NCBI RefSeq assembly: GCF_003046175.1
Contig: NZ_PZZM01000001.1
Location: 3,737,001-3,801,000, forward strand
Reading direction: 5' to 3'
DNA: 64,000 nt
DNA from: Bosea sp. 124
GTDB taxonomy: Bacteria; Pseudomonadota; Alphaproteobacteria; Rhizobiales; Beijerinckiaceae
A program made the translations under genes and the position numbers. How positions within the stretch are numbered: position 1 is the first letter of the stretch; every line of letters starts with the position of its first letter. Shown one piece after another: positions 40,055-50,812 of the stretch. The notes beneath the pieces were generated by a model. That model saw only the letters and a program-made list of their open reading frames with translations. It was not told where the DNA came from and did no database searches.

Positions 40055-40294
40055 ATGCCATTCGTCAACATCAAGACTCCGGAAGCCGCGCTCAGCCGGG
40101 CCCAGAAGGAGCAGATCGTCCATCGTGTCACGGACCTGCTCGTCGAGTATTTCTCCGAGGCGGCCCGGCCGCATACGATGGTGCTGATCGAGGAGGTGAA
40201 GGACGGCGGCTATGCCCGGGCCGATGAGGTTTTCGTCGTCCCGCAGGCCTATCGTGCCGAGCAAAGCGCGGTGCCAGCCGAGGTCGCGAAATGA
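40055..40294 (+). CDS. 4-oxalocrotonate tautomerase family enzyme
   Basis: 79 residues. After removal of Met, the N-terminal Pro (PFVNIKTPEAALSRAQ) would be the catalytic base, as in 4-oxalocrotonate tautomerase and macrophage-inhibitory-factor relatives. The next helix and RPHTMVLIEEVKDGGYARAD complete the fold. It isomerises unsaturated keto-acids in the family; the actual substrate is unknown. AAAGGA lies 8 nt before the ATG. It follows the MBL-hydrolase gene. Confidence 0.85.
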   Translation: MPFVNIKTPEAALSRAQKEQIVHRVTDLLVEYFSEAARPHTMVLIEEVKDGGYARADEVFVVPQAYRAEQSAVPAEVAK

Positions 40295-40381
40295 CCTGCC
40301 CGCTTTCGTTTCCTGTGCCCCCGCGGCACCTCCTGGCGGATTCCCCAGACGCCTTGAACCGCAGCCAATCCTCATCGGGTA

Positions 40382-41074
40382 TCAAGCTGGTCTGCGCGCC
40401 TTGAAGGTCATCCGGTGGGGGTTGTGGCCGAAGTTCGGCTGCGGCCGGATGTCCTCGTAGCCGGCGCCGGCGATCAGCGCGACGATCTCCTCCCGCGCAT
40501 AGGTCGAAAGCCCATATTGCGCCCTGAGCTTGCGGTAATCGGAGAAGGCCGTGCGCACGAGGCCGGCCAGGGCAGCGCCGAAGAAGCCACCGCGCCAGGC
40601 GAAAGCAAGCAGCTGCGAGGCGTCCGTCAGCGGGCTGACATCGGGGGGGATGACATCGGCCAGGACGAGGTGGCCGCCGGGCTTGAGCTTGCTCAGCCAC
40701 AGCGCCAGCAGCGCCTGGAGTTCGCTGCGCGTCAGATACTGGATCAGTGAATTGGCGACGATGAGATCGAAGGTCTCCTCGGGCAGTGCCTCGACCTCTT
40801 CCGGCGAAACGACGGAGACGTTGGCCTTGGCGCCGAGCATGGCGCGCAGCTTCTCCCTGACGCTGGGGGCGGCCTCGCAGAGATAGAGCCGGCCGCAGGC
40901 GGTCGCGACGCGCGCGGCGTCGAGCGCTTCGCCGCAGCCATGGTCGAGCACGACGGCGTCGGGCGCGGGGATATGGCCGATCAGGTCGGTCGCGACCCCG
41001 CGGTAATGCAGGGCTTTATGGCGCGGCGAGACATAGATCGCGTGCTCGCCGTTCCAGAAATCGCGCCAGGACAT
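40382..41074 (-). CDS. Class I SAM-dependent methyltransferase
   Basis: 230 residues, cytosolic. The start SWRDFWNGEHAIYVSPRHKA is followed by motif I VVLDHGCGEALDAARVA, motif II LYLCEAAP, and LIVANSLIQYL and GGHLVLADVIPP. The type is similar to small-molecule methyltransferases; I cannot name the substrate. The ATG at 41074 is chosen because the residues before it (to 41194) do not look conserved. It is convergent with the tautomerase gene. Confidence 0.78.
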   Translation of the reverse strand: MSWRDFWNGEHAIYVSPRHKALHYRGVATDLIGHIPAPDAVVLDHGCGEALDAARVATACGRLYLCEAAPSVREKLRAMLGAKANVSVVSPEEVEALPEETFDLIVANSLIQYLTRSELQALLALWLSKLKPGGHLVLADVIPPDVSPLTDASQLLAFAWRGGFFGAALAGLVRTAFSDYRKLRAQYGLSTYAREEIVALIAGAGYEDIRPQPNFGHNPHRMTFKARRPA

Positions 41075-41165
41075 TGTCTCGCCATTCCGCAGGATGCGCG
41101 CCCGAACAGCCGGCGCAGCGCCGAGCACTACGCCTTGGGCGATCCCCTTAGCAAGGTCGGGCTGT

Positions 41166-41387
41166 CTAGAGGGGAGATACCACCCGCTCGTCATGGCTGT
41201 GGATGAAAGTCAGCGCCGCGCCGCGGAACATCGTCCAGGCCGGAACGGCTTCGTCGCTCGATTTTCGCTGCTGGCGGGTTGCGACGGGCTCGATAGCGGG
41301 CTGGTCATCCGCGAGGATGCTGTCGGGATCGATCCTCGCCGAGCGGCAAAGCGCGCGGGCAATACGGGTAATTCTGTCGTCTTCCAT
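41166..41387 (-). CDS. Small protein of unknown function
   Basis: 73 residues: MEDDRITRIARALCRSARID, then DPDSILADDQPAIEP and a polar C-terminal part. A short helix with RIARALCR at the N-terminus is the only visible feature. CGGAG lies 7 nt before the ATG at 41387; upstream in-frame ATGs extend to 41504. It is on the same strand as the methyltransferase gene, 91 nt before it. Confidence 0.55.
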   Translation of the reverse strand: MEDDRITRIARALCRSARIDPDSILADDQPAIEPVATRQQRKSSDEAVPAWTMFRGAALTFIHSHDERVVSPL

Positions 41388-41508
41388 CGCAGGCTCCGGC
41401 ATGGTCCAGCGCCTCAACGCAGACCGCGGGCGCCGGTTCCCCGCCTGTGCGTTTTCCCTGCCGCGATCCGGCTGGTGCATGGCTGCCGTCTGCATGGCCG
41501 TCATCCCT

Positions 41509-41775
41509 TCATGAGGTCGGGTCGGGCTCGGCTGTGAAGCGGATCCCGATCTCGCCCTTGCCGATCCAGACGATCGTGGCGGGCGCCGAGAAATCCATGT
41601 CCTCGTCGTGGAGACGCAGATCGAGCGGCAGCGGACGATCGCTTTGCGGCTTCAACCGCGCGCCGGTCGCGGACAGGTCGAGAATGCGACATTCGACCAG
41701 GAAACGCTTGGAGCGGTCCAGCAGCTTCGCTGTCCGCAGATGCGACCGCCAGCGGTTCGATGCTCGCTTTTCCAT
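41509..41775 (-). CDS. PilZ-domain protein (c-di-GMP binding candidate)
   Basis: 88 residues, one PilZ domain and nothing else. The N-terminal basic motif is R-x-x-x-R (RSHLR near residue 10), and the second signature is DLSATGARLK, which corresponds to the (D/N)-x-S-x-x-G motif that contacts c-di-GMP. The domain ends with IVWIGKGEIGIRF. It may relay c-di-GMP made or broken by proteins such as the HD-GYP protein at 994-2343. Partner unknown. Confidence 0.82.
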   Translation of the reverse strand: MEKRASNRWRSHLRTAKLLDRSKRFLVECRILDLSATGARLKPQSDRPLPLDLRLHDEDMDFSAPATIVWIGKGEIGIRFTAEPDPTS

Positions 41776-41904
41776 CCTGTCGCCGATCTCGCCACGGTCT
41801 TCCGATCGTGCACCTTAGGGGGCGAGGATGGTGCGGGGCTGGCGTCGGCGGTTCCCAGCGCGGCGTGACATGCTCTAAGGTAAGCCTGAATCCAGAGGGC
41901 TGCG

Positions 41905-43158
41905 ATGTTCCTGCTACCGCGTTTGCTGAAGAACTTCGTCAGGCAGGGGCACCTGACGGTGATCACGCCGGACGACAGGCGCCATGTCTTCGGACCGGGG
42001 CCAAGCGAGATGATGTTCTCCGGGGTCGTCAAGACTGCTCCGTCCGTCACGGTGCGCTTCCATGACGAGCGGATCGAGCGCGAACTCTTCCTCAATCCGG
42101 AACTTGCGCTCGCCGAAGGCTATATGGACGGTCGGATCGATTTCGAGGAGGGCTCGATCCACGATCTGCTGAGCCTGTTCTGGCTGCAGCGCAAGGAGCT
42201 GCGCAAGCACCCGATCCAGAAGATCATCCGCAAGGTGCGCTTCCGCATCCGGCGCTTCCGGATGCACAACCCGCTTGGCGTCGCGGGCAAGAAGGTCAAG
42301 CACCACTACGACATCCCGACCGAGTTCTACCGGCTCTGGCTCGACGAGACGATGACCTATTCCTGCGCCTATTGGCACAGTCCCGAGGTCGGGCTGGAGG
42401 CCGCGCAGAAGGCGAAACTCCGGCATATCGCGGCCAAGCTGAAGATCGAGCCGGGCATGACGGTCCTCGATATCGGCTCAGGCTGGGGCGAGCTTGCAAT
42501 CTATCTGGCCAAGGCCTGCGGGGCCAAGGTCACGGGCCTCAATGTCTCGCCGGACCAGATGGCGGCGGCGCAACAGCGGGCCGAAGCCGCCGGTGTGGGT
42601 GGCAGCGTCAGCTTCATCAACAAGGATTATCGCGAGCTGACCGGCCGCTTCGACCGTGTCGTCTCGGTCGGCATGATGGAGCATGTCGGCGTCGCGCATT
42701 ACCTCGACTATTTCGAGACGATTCGCGACCTGCTGACGCCCGACGGGATCGCGCTGGTGCATTGCATCGGCCGCGTTGGCCCGCCGGGCTTCACCGGACC
42801 GTTCTTCGACAAATACATCTTCCCGGGCGGCTATGCGCCGGCGCTGTCGGAGGTGTTCGCGGCGGTCGAGCAGACCGGGCTGTGGTCGTCCGATTGCGAG
42901 TTCTGGCGCCGGCATTATCACTGGACGCTGGAGGCCTGGCGCGAGCGCTTCGTGGCGCATCGTGCCGAGGTCGTCGCGATGATGGGCGAGCGCTTCGCGC
43001 GGATGTGGGAGTTCTATCTCTGCGCCTGCTCGATCTCCTTCGACATCGGCGGCGACATGGTCTTTCAGCTCCTGCTCGGCCCGCACAAGAGCGCGGTGCC
43101 GATCATCCGCGACTACATCAGCGATGCCGAGAAGGGTCTGGAGGCGCGGGGTTTCTGA
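41905..43158 (+). CDS. cfa: Cyclopropane-fatty-acyl-phospholipid synthase
   Basis: 417 residues. Cfa transfers a methylene group from SAM to the double bond of membrane phospholipid acyl chains. HHYDIPTEFYRLWLDETMTY starts the core; then motif I VLDIGSGWGELAIYLA, VVSVGMMEHVG and CIGRVG; the C-terminal WELYLC-type segment (WEFYLCACSISFDIGG) is present. The N-terminal lipid-binding extension is intact. Stands before a small unknown gene (17-nt gap). Confidence 0.95.
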   Translation: MFLLPRLLKNFVRQGHLTVITPDDRRHVFGPGPSEMMFSGVVKTAPSVTVRFHDERIERELFLNPELALAEGYMDGRIDFEEGSIHDLLSLFWLQRKELRKHPIQKIIRKVRFRIRRFRMHNPLGVAGKKVKHHYDIPTEFYRLWLDETMTYSCAYWHSPEVGLEAAQKAKLRHIAAKLKIEPGMTVLDIGSGWGELAIYLAKACGAKVTGLNVSPDQMAAAQQRAEAAGVGGSVSFINKDYRELTGRFDRVVSVGMMEHVGVAHYLDYFETIRDLLTPDGIALVHCIGRVGPPGFTGPFFDKYIFPGGYAPALSEVFAAVEQTGLWSSDCEFWRRHYHWTLEAWRERFVAHRAEVVAMMGERFARMWEFYLCACSISFDIGGDMVFQLLLGPHKSAVPIIRDYISDAEKGLEARGF

Positions 43159-43175
43159 CCCCGCGATGTCCAACG

Positions 43176-43436
43176 ATGGCGAGGCGCCTCGACAAGAGTT
43201 GGCTGGTCTTCGACAGCATCGAGGATGACGGGCATGACCGCTGCGTCGACCTGTTCTCGCGGCCCGATGGCAGCTTCGGCTTCGAGGAATTCCGACGCGA
43301 TGTCGAGGATCGCGGCGGCTGGACTCCGGTGCAGTATTATTCCGATCTGCGCTACCCCACCGCGGCTCAGGCCTTGAAAGCGGCCTCGGGAGCGGTCGGC
43401 TGGCTCCCGGAGGCCGTCGCGCGCCGTGGCTTGTGA
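43176..43436 (+). CDS. Small protein of unknown function downstream of cfa
   Basis: 86 residues: LDKSWLVFDSIEDDGHDRCV, then DLFSRPDGSFGFEEFRRDVED and a helix ALKAASGAVGWLPEAV. It looks like a compact cytosolic protein and recurs as a hypothetical in related genomes in my experience, without a known role. The ATG at 43176 follows cfa by 17 nt. It ends 6 nt before the stop of the convergent EamA gene. Confidence 0.6.
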   Translation: MARRLDKSWLVFDSIEDDGHDRCVDLFSRPDGSFGFEEFRRDVEDRGGWTPVQYYSDLRYPTAAQALKAASGAVGWLPEAVARRGL

Positions 43437-43442
43437 GCGGCC

Positions 43443-44351
43443 TCAACGCTTCAGGTTGACCACCACGACGCCTCCCAGCGCCATGGCGCCGCCGATGATG
43501 CCGAACAGGGTCGGCACTTCGCCGAGCCAGAGGAAACCCATCAGCGTCGCCATCGGTGGCACGCAATACTGGAAGTTGGCGGCGCGTCCGGCTGGCAGGC
43601 GCGACAGCGTGATCGCCCAGGTGCCATAGGCGATAAGGCTCGGCACGACGGCGAGATAGACCACCGACCAGAGCGAGACGCTTGGCGCAATCTGCGCCTG
43701 CGCGATGGCGGCCGGCAGGAAGGGCAGCAGCACGAGCCCGCCGATCGTCTGGTTCCAGGCCGCGACCGAGAGCGGCTTGTAGCGGGCGAAGAGCGGCTTC
43801 TGTACGACCGTGGTGATGGCGTTGCAGAAGGCCGCGCCGAGGATCAGCAGCACGGACAGCCCGATCTCGACGTCGAGGCCCTTGCCCAGAGCGATCAGCC
43901 CGATGCCGGCGAAGGACAAGGCCGTGCCGAGCCAGGCCGTCAGGCTGAAGCGCTCGCCCAGCAGCATCATCGCGAGCACTGCCGTCATGATCGGGTTGGT
44001 GTTGATGATGAAGCTCGCGGGCCCAGCCGGGACGATGCGCTGGCCGAAATTCAGCAGCACGGCATAGGCCGCGATGAAGACGACGCCGCCGGTGAGGAAG
44101 CGCCAGATGTCGCTGCGCTCCGGCAGCTTGGCGCGCGTCGCGACGAGGAAGAGCGCCGCGACACCCCCAGCGAGAGCAAAGCGCAGCGAGGCCATCTCGG
44201 CCGGGCCGAAGCCCGCGAGGCCGGCGCGGATCGCGGGGAAGGACGAGGCCCAGGCGATGACCGTGAAGGTAATGGTGAAGAGCAGCGTGCCGTCGAACCG
44301 CGTGGCGGGAGGCGTGGCGGGAGAGGCTGTGCAGGTTGAAGCGGTCGACAT
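43443..44351 (-). CDS. EamA/DMT-family exporter
   Basis: 302 residues with ten predicted membrane helices and two EamA repeats. The beginning FTITFTVIAWASSFPAIRAG and the second-half ACNAITTVVQKPL-like segment (here FCNAITTVVQKPL) are typical. Such proteins export amino acids or other metabolites; substrate unknown. The ATG at 44351 is chosen over an upstream one; the residues before it are not hydrophobic. Divergent from a LysR gene that starts at 44441. Confidence 0.88.
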   Translation of the reverse strand: MSTASTCTASPATPPATRFDGTLLFTITFTVIAWASSFPAIRAGLAGFGPAEMASLRFALAGGVAALFLVATRAKLPERSDIWRFLTGGVVFIAAYAVLLNFGQRIVPAGPASFIINTNPIMTAVLAMMLLGERFSLTAWLGTALSFAGIGLIALGKGLDVEIGLSVLLILGAAFCNAITTVVQKPLFARYKPLSVAAWNQTIGGLVLLPFLPAAIAQAQIAPSVSLWSVVYLAVVPSLIAYGTWAITLSRLPAGRAANFQYCVPPMATLMGFLWLGEVPTLFGIIGGAMALGGVVVVNLKR

Positions 44352-44440
44352 GGCTTGTTCCCGTCGGGAGCGGCGATCACGTCGATAGACACCCGGCCGA
44401 GATGATTGACAAACGACCAATTCGCGCATGAGCTGTGAGT

Positions 44441-45373
44441 ATGGATCACAGCTCGACCCTGCCGCCGCTTGAATCCCTGCGCGCCTTCGAGGCTGCCGCC
44501 CGCACCGGCAGCTTCTCGGCCGCGGCGGTCTCGCTGAACCTGACCCATGGCGCGGTCAGCCGGCAGGTGGCGCGGCTGGAGCATTGGCTGGGCCTGCGTG
44601 TCTTCCAGCGCCAGGCGCGGGGCGTCGTTCTGACCTCGGAGGGGCAGCATCTGCTCCAGCGCACGCAGGAGGCCTTCGCGCTGATCGCCGACACCTCGGA
44701 TCGCTGGCGCGAGCAACGCGGCGCGGCCGTGGTGCGGGTCAGCGCGCCGCCCTCGATCTGCTCGCTGTGGCTGATGCCGCGTCTAGCGGCGCTGGAAGGG
44801 CAGGAGCCGGTCTTGCGCCTCGTCCTGCAGGCCGAGCATCGCAGGGTCGATTTCGAGGAAGAGGGTGTCGATCTCGGCATCCGCTGCGGGCGCGGCGGCG
44901 CGCCCGGCCGGGTGTCCCTGAAGCTGTTCGAGGAATGGTGCTTTCCGATCGCTTCTCCGAGGCTGGCGGCGACGATTGGGGAGGGGGAACCGCAGCGGCT
45001 GCTGGCGCACCCGCTGATCCATGATTCGGATGCCGCCGGCTGGCGGGCCTGGTTCGCAGCTTGCGGCCTCGACTATCGCCCGCGTCCTCAGGACCGCCGT
45101 TTCGACGACTACAACATCGTGCTGGACGCGGCGGCGCATGGGCTCGGCATCGCGCTCGCCCGGCCGCCCCTGGCCCAGGAACAGGTGGCGAGCGGCCGGC
45201 TCGTGCAGGTCGATGCGCGCACGGCGCTCAATCCGGTGGCGTACTGGCTCGACAGGCCGGTTGGCGCACCGCGACCTGCCGCGGAGACGCTGTCGAGGCG
45301 GATCGCCAGCGAGGCGGGCGTGACGCCCGAGGCGATTGCCGCCTTCCTCGACCCGCAGGCGCGGGTGAGCTGA
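44441..45373 (+). CDS. LysR/GcvA-type regulator
   Basis: 310 residues. HTH at the N-terminus: PPLESLRAFEAAARTGSFSA, LTHGAVSRQVARLEHWLGL. This N-terminal signature is that of the GcvA-like branch. The substrate-binding domain ends near residue 290. It is divergent from the EamA exporter, which it probably controls. The ATG at 44441 is used; a GTG at 44435 is the alternative. Confidence 0.88.
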   Translation: MDHSSTLPPLESLRAFEAAARTGSFSAAAVSLNLTHGAVSRQVARLEHWLGLRVFQRQARGVVLTSEGQHLLQRTQEAFALIADTSDRWREQRGAAVVRVSAPPSICSLWLMPRLAALEGQEPVLRLVLQAEHRRVDFEEEGVDLGIRCGRGGAPGRVSLKLFEEWCFPIASPRLAATIGEGEPQRLLAHPLIHDSDAAGWRAWFAACGLDYRPRPQDRRFDDYNIVLDAAAHGLGIALARPPLAQEQVASGRLVQVDARTALNPVAYWLDRPVGAPRPAAETLSRRIASEAGVTPEAIAAFLDPQARVS

Positions 45374-45376
45374 CGA

Positions 45377-45805
45377 TCAGTTCAGGCTGTGGCGCGGGCG
45401 GGCGATCTCGCCGCGCTGGCCGGCGCGGGCCATCTCGAAGCTGTCGGCGATGCGCCTTGCCCTGACGATGAAGGTCTCCGCGATGTCGGGCGCGCCGCAG
45501 ACCTCCGCGGCCGTCGCCTCGAACAGGCTGAGCCAGCGGTCGAAATGATGCGGCTCCAGCGGCAGGATGAGATGTGGGCGCATCGGCCTGCCCTGATAGC
45601 GCCCGGTGCGCAGCATCACCGAACTCCAGAAGTCGGTTATGTTGGCGATGTGCTCGTCCCAGTCATGCACGGCGGCCATGAAGACGGGCCCGATCACCGC
45701 ATCCTCGCGCGCCCGTTCATAGAAGCGGCGCACCAGCGTCGCGATCATCGCGTCGGTGATGGCAGGGTGGGCGGCGCCCGGCTGGGTGAGGGGATTGCCG
45801 GTCAT
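45377..45805 (-). CDS. Group III truncated hemoglobin
   Basis: 142 residues. The globin helices are recognisable: LVRRFYERAREDAVIGPVF, HIANITDFWSSVMLRTGRYQ, and RPHLILPLEPHHFDRWLSLF with the likely proximal His near the first HH. Group III truncated hemoglobins bind oxygen or other small ligands at a heme; physiological roles differ between species. It is convergent with the LysR gene (stop-to-stop about 3 nt) and has 91 nt before the ABC-F gene. Confidence 0.82.
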   Translation of the reverse strand: MTGNPLTQPGAAHPAITDAMIATLVRRFYERAREDAVIGPVFMAAVHDWDEHIANITDFWSSVMLRTGRYQGRPMRPHLILPLEPHHFDRWLSLFEATAAEVCGAPDIAETFIVRARRIADSFEMARAGQRGEIARPRHSLN

Positions 45806-45896
45806 GGGTGGTTCGCTCGCGGCTGGATCATCGGACCGGACCCCTTATCCGGTCGTGCGCCCCGGTTCCTTGATCTGCATCGGGTCCCGCGAAGGA

Positions 45897-47515
<1,619 letters not shown>

Positions 47516-47519
<4 letters not shown>

Positions 47520-48385
47520 GGTTCTGTGTGAAGCTCGGGGAGGATGCTGCGCTGCAATAGGGCAGGAATGCCCGGTACGGAAGGGCCGGGTGCGGGTTCG
47601 ACGGCCGCCCCGGCCGCCTGCACAGGCTGATGGTCCTGCTCCAGCGCATCGGTGAGCGCCTGCGCATGGGCGAAGAAGCGCTCACGGACGGCGCGCGCAT
47701 GCGGGTTTGCCCGCTCGATCGCGAGGAACACGCCCGGCGCGTCATGCCGGACCATCTCGGTCGCCTGCATCAGCAATTCGAAGCTACGCGTCGTCATCCG
47801 GCGCGGCACCGGCTCCATGCGGACCAGGATCTTGGCGACGAGATGGGTCAGGCCCTGAACGAGGGCCATGTCGCGGTCATGCGCGTCCGGCGTCGTCAGG
47901 ATGACGTCGAGCGCGAGCGATCGCCGCAGGAAGGCTGCGATCCGCCGGACGCTGTCGCCGCGGATCGGGCAAAGCGCGATCTTCAGGCTCTTGAGCCCGT
48001 CGCGCGCACTCTGCGGCCCGAACAGGGGATGCGTGCCGATGATCTCGACATCCTCCGGCAGTTCGGCCAGCAGCAGACGCGCCGGCTCGATCTTCACCGA
48101 GCCGACATCGAGCACGATCGTCCCCCGGCGCAGATGCGGGCGCAGGCCGGCTATGGCCTCGGCCAGTGCGTCGACCGGAACGGCGATGACGACGATATCG
48201 CAGGCCGCGACCTCGGCGATGCTGCCGGGCACGAGGCCCCAGCCTGTGGCGTCGGGCAAGGCCGGTCGCGCCGGATCGCAGACGACGAGCGGCAGATGCG
48301 GCTGGAGATGGCGCGCCATCAATTGGCCGAAAGCGCCGAAGCCGAGCAGGCCGAGGGAGGAGAAGGATTTTCGTATGGTCGACAT
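47516..48385 (-). CDS. tyrA: Prephenate/arogenate dehydrogenase
   Basis: 289 residues. TyrA oxidises and decarboxylates prephenate (or arogenate) towards tyrosine. The NAD-binding LLGFGAFGQLMARHL is at residues 13-27, and the substrate-binding region includes VIIGTHPLFGP-like IIGTHPLFGPQSA and a helix with QGLTHLVAKIL. It lacks a fused chorismate mutase. It is co-oriented and overlaps the ABC-F gene by 4 nt. Confidence 0.88.
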
Positions 48386-48564
48386 CGTCTTGGTCCCTGA
48401 GAGGGCCGCGATGTCGGGTGAGTGCCAAATTTCAACCGCCAGCGCGGCGGTTGAGCATGATAATGCGACCCGCCTTATGAGGACGGGGCGTAATAGTTCC
48501 GGGCGAGGCAGATCACTTGGCTCATAGCCTGCTTGAAGCGCAGCCGAGGCGCGCTGTCAACGCG

Positions 48565-48595
48565 CCGTCATCCCGGGTGAACCCAGGGATGACGG
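48565..48595. repeat. Compact palindromic element
   Basis: Arms CCGTCATCCC (48565-48574) and GGGATGACGG (48586-48595) are perfect; GGG/CCC in the loop extends the pairing. It ends in the same CGTCAT/ATGACG as other elements. It lies between tyrA and carA (both minus), 45 nt past the carA stop. Confidence 0.6.
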
Positions 48596-48639
48596 TCGAG
48601 GTTCAGAACCGGGACGCGGGGCCTGCAGAGAACGCCGCC

Positions 48640-49848
48640 TCAGGCTGCGGCCTTCGCCTTTTCCTTGTCCATCATCTCGACGAAGCGCTGGAAGAGGTAG
48701 TGGCTGTCCTGCGGACCGGGCGAGGCTTCCGGGTGGTGCTGGACGCTGAAGGCCGGGCGGTCGGTCAGGGCGAAGCCGCTGTTGCTGCCATCGAAGAGCG
48801 AGACATGGGTCTCGACCGCATGGCTCGGCAGTGAGGTCGGGTCGACCGCGAAGCCGTGGTTCATCGAGACGATCTCGACCTTGCCGGTGGTCTTGTCCTG
48901 CACCGGATGGTTGGCGCCGTGATGGCCCTGCTTCATCTTCAGGGTCTGGCCGCCGACGGCAAGTGCCAGCATCTGGTGGCCGAGGCAGATGCCGAAGGTC
49001 GGGATCTTGCGGTCGAGCAGGTTCCTGATCACCGGCACGGCGTATTCGCCGGTCGCGGCCGGGTCGCCCGGGCCGTTGGACAGGAAGATGCCGTCGGGCT
49101 TCAGCGCCATGATCTCGTCGGCGCTGGCGGTCGAGGGCACGACGGTGACGTCGCAGCCGGCCTTCGAGAGCAGGCGCAGGATGTTGCGTTTCACGCCGTA
49201 GTCGATGGCGACGACCTTATGGGCGGCGCTCTCGCGCTTGCCGTAGCCGACCGGCCACTGCCACGGGGTCTCGTCCCAGTCGTAGCGCTGGGCCGAAGTG
49301 ACCAGCGGCACGAGGTCGAGGCCGGCCATGTCGGGCAGTTCCGCCGCCATCCGCTTGAGCCGCGGAATGTCGAAAACGCCGTCGGGCGCATGGGCCAGAA
49401 TGGCATTCGGCATGCCGTTGTCGCGGATCAGCGCGGTCAGGGCGCGCGTGTCGATGCCGCAGATGCCGACGATGTTGCGGGCCTTCAGCCAGGCGTCGAA
49501 GTGCCGGTTGGCGCGCCAGTTCGAGGGCTCGGTGATGGCGGCATGCAGGACGACGCCGCGCACGCCCGAGGAGGAGGCGGCGTTGACCGTCTCGGTGTCC
49601 TCTTCGTTCACGCCGACATTGCCGACATGGGGGAAGGTGAAGGTGATGATCTGCCCGGCATAGGACGGGTCGGTCAGGATTTCCTGATAGCCCGTCATCG
49701 CCGTGTTGAAGCAGACCTCGCCCGGGGCCTCGCCGGTGGCCCCGAGGCCGAAGCCCTCCAGCACCGTGCCGTCGGCCAGCACGAGAAGCGCGGTCGCGCG
49801 CGGTTCGCTCCAGCCGCCCGCGGCGGGGTTTCCTTCGTGTGCGGTCAT
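48640..49848 (-). CDS. carA: Carbamoyl-phosphate synthase small subunit (glutaminase)
   Basis: 402 residues. CarA frees ammonia from glutamine and passes it through a tunnel to CarB. The class I amidotransferase domain carries GICLGHQML with the nucleophilic Cys and HHPEASPGPQDSHYLF with His and Glu. The N-terminal domain (GEAPGEVCFNTAMTGYQEIL) is complete. The ATG at 49848 is the first Met before conserved residues; one at 49884 is possible. carB is at 30857-34219; the two are not in one operon. Confidence 0.97.
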   Translation of the reverse strand: MTAHEGNPAAGGWSEPRATALLVLADGTVLEGFGLGATGEAPGEVCFNTAMTGYQEILTDPSYAGQIITFTFPHVGNVGVNEEDTETVNAASSSGVRGVVLHAAITEPSNWRANRHFDAWLKARNIVGICGIDTRALTALIRDNGMPNAILAHAPDGVFDIPRLKRMAAELPDMAGLDLVPLVTSAQRYDWDETPWQWPVGYGKRESAAHKVVAIDYGVKRNILRLLSKAGCDVTVVPSTASADEIMALKPDGIFLSNGPGDPAATGEYAVPVIRNLLDRKIPTFGICLGHQMLALAVGGQTLKMKQGHHGANHPVQDKTTGKVEIVSMNHGFAVDPTSLPSHAVETHVSLFDGSNSGFALTDRPAFSVQHHPEASPGPQDSHYLFQRFVEMMDKEKAKAAA

Positions 49849-50015
49849 GTCTATGTCTCGGTCCAGGCCGCGAGAGCGCGGCAATGCATGGGCGGCAGCG
49901 GGTTTCGCTGTCCGCGTCTGGAGCGCGAGCCTTAAAGACGCGCCTCCATGCCGTCAATCGATGCGGGCGCAGAGTCTCTGTGTGAAACCTCCGCGGCACA
50001 AAAAGGAAGACCGAC

Positions 50016-50477
50016 ATGACCAGCCTGCGCGAGCGCTTCACGGCCGATCTCAAGGACGCGATGAAAGCCGGCGAGAAGGGCAAGGTCTCGACCATCCGTA
50101 TGATCACCTCGGCGCTGAAGGACAAGGACATCGAGGCGCGCGGCCTCGGCAAGGGCGAGACGACGCCCGATGAACTGCTCGCCCTGCTGCAGAAGATGAT
50201 CAAGCAGCGCCAGGAATCGATCGCGATCTACGAGGCCAATGGCCGCCCGGAACTCGCCGCCGGCGAGCAGGCCGAGATCGAGGTGATCGCCGGCTACATG
50301 CCCAAGCAGATGTCGGATGACGAGGTGAAGGCCGCGATCACCGCCGCCGTCGCCGAGAGTGGCGCGGCCTCGGTCAAGGACATGGGCAAGGTCATCGCGA
50401 TCCTGCGCGCCAACCATGCCGGCCAGATGGATTTCGGCAAGGCGAGCGGGTTGGTGAAGGCAGCGCTGGCGGGGTGA
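50016..50477 (+). CDS. GatB/YqeY domain-containing protein
   Basis: 153 residues. TSLRERFTADLKDAMKAGEK and a C-terminal KDMGKVIAILRANHAGQMDF helix are characteristic of the YqeY family, which resembles the tail domain of the amidotransferase GatB and is thought to bind tRNA. AAGGAAG lies about 9 nt before the ATG. It is divergent from carA and upstream of dnaG; in Rhizobiales this yqeY-dnaG-rpoD context is usual. Confidence 0.9.
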   Translation: MTSLRERFTADLKDAMKAGEKGKVSTIRMITSALKDKDIEARGLGKGETTPDELLALLQKMIKQRQESIAIYEANGRPELAAGEQAEIEVIAGYMPKQMSDDEVKAAITAAVAESGAASVKDMGKVIAILRANHAGQMDFGKASGLVKAALAG

Positions 50478-50498
50478 CTTTGATCGGATCGAGCGGGG

Positions 50499-50603
50499 TC
50501 AGGCCCGCTCGACATCCGTCTGCGCGAAGTCGTCGCCCTTGTAGAGAAGCGGCCAGCCTCGAACCTGCGCCAGCGCATAGGCTGCGCAATCGCCCATGTT
50601 GCG
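50499..50603 (-). pseudogene. C-terminal remnant of a VapC-type PIN toxin
   Basis: Read on the minus strand this short stretch gives [20 protein letters not shown] and then [14 protein letters not shown] before a stop. This is the usual ending of a VapC ribonuclease (GDCxAYALA...LLxKGDDFxxTD). An in-frame TGA stands immediately before it and I find no readable upstream part in this frame, no other half of the protein, and no VapB gene. So it looks like a decayed toxin-antitoxin remnant in the 335-nt gap between yqeY and dnaG. Confidence 0.65.
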
Positions 50604-50812
50604 TCAGGTAGGCTCGATCGCGGTCCAGGCCGGCGGACCGAGTGTCGCCTTCCCACACAAGGGGCGGCCAAGGCGCTGGCGGATGATCCCTTGGCCTGCA
50701 AATAGGGCAGCGACGCGCGGGCTTTCGCGAGGCCTGTGGATTACACGGGTAAGCCCGCCGGAATCACGATCCGTTCTTGGCTTCGGTGCGTGCGAGGTCC
50801 ACATAGACGGGA

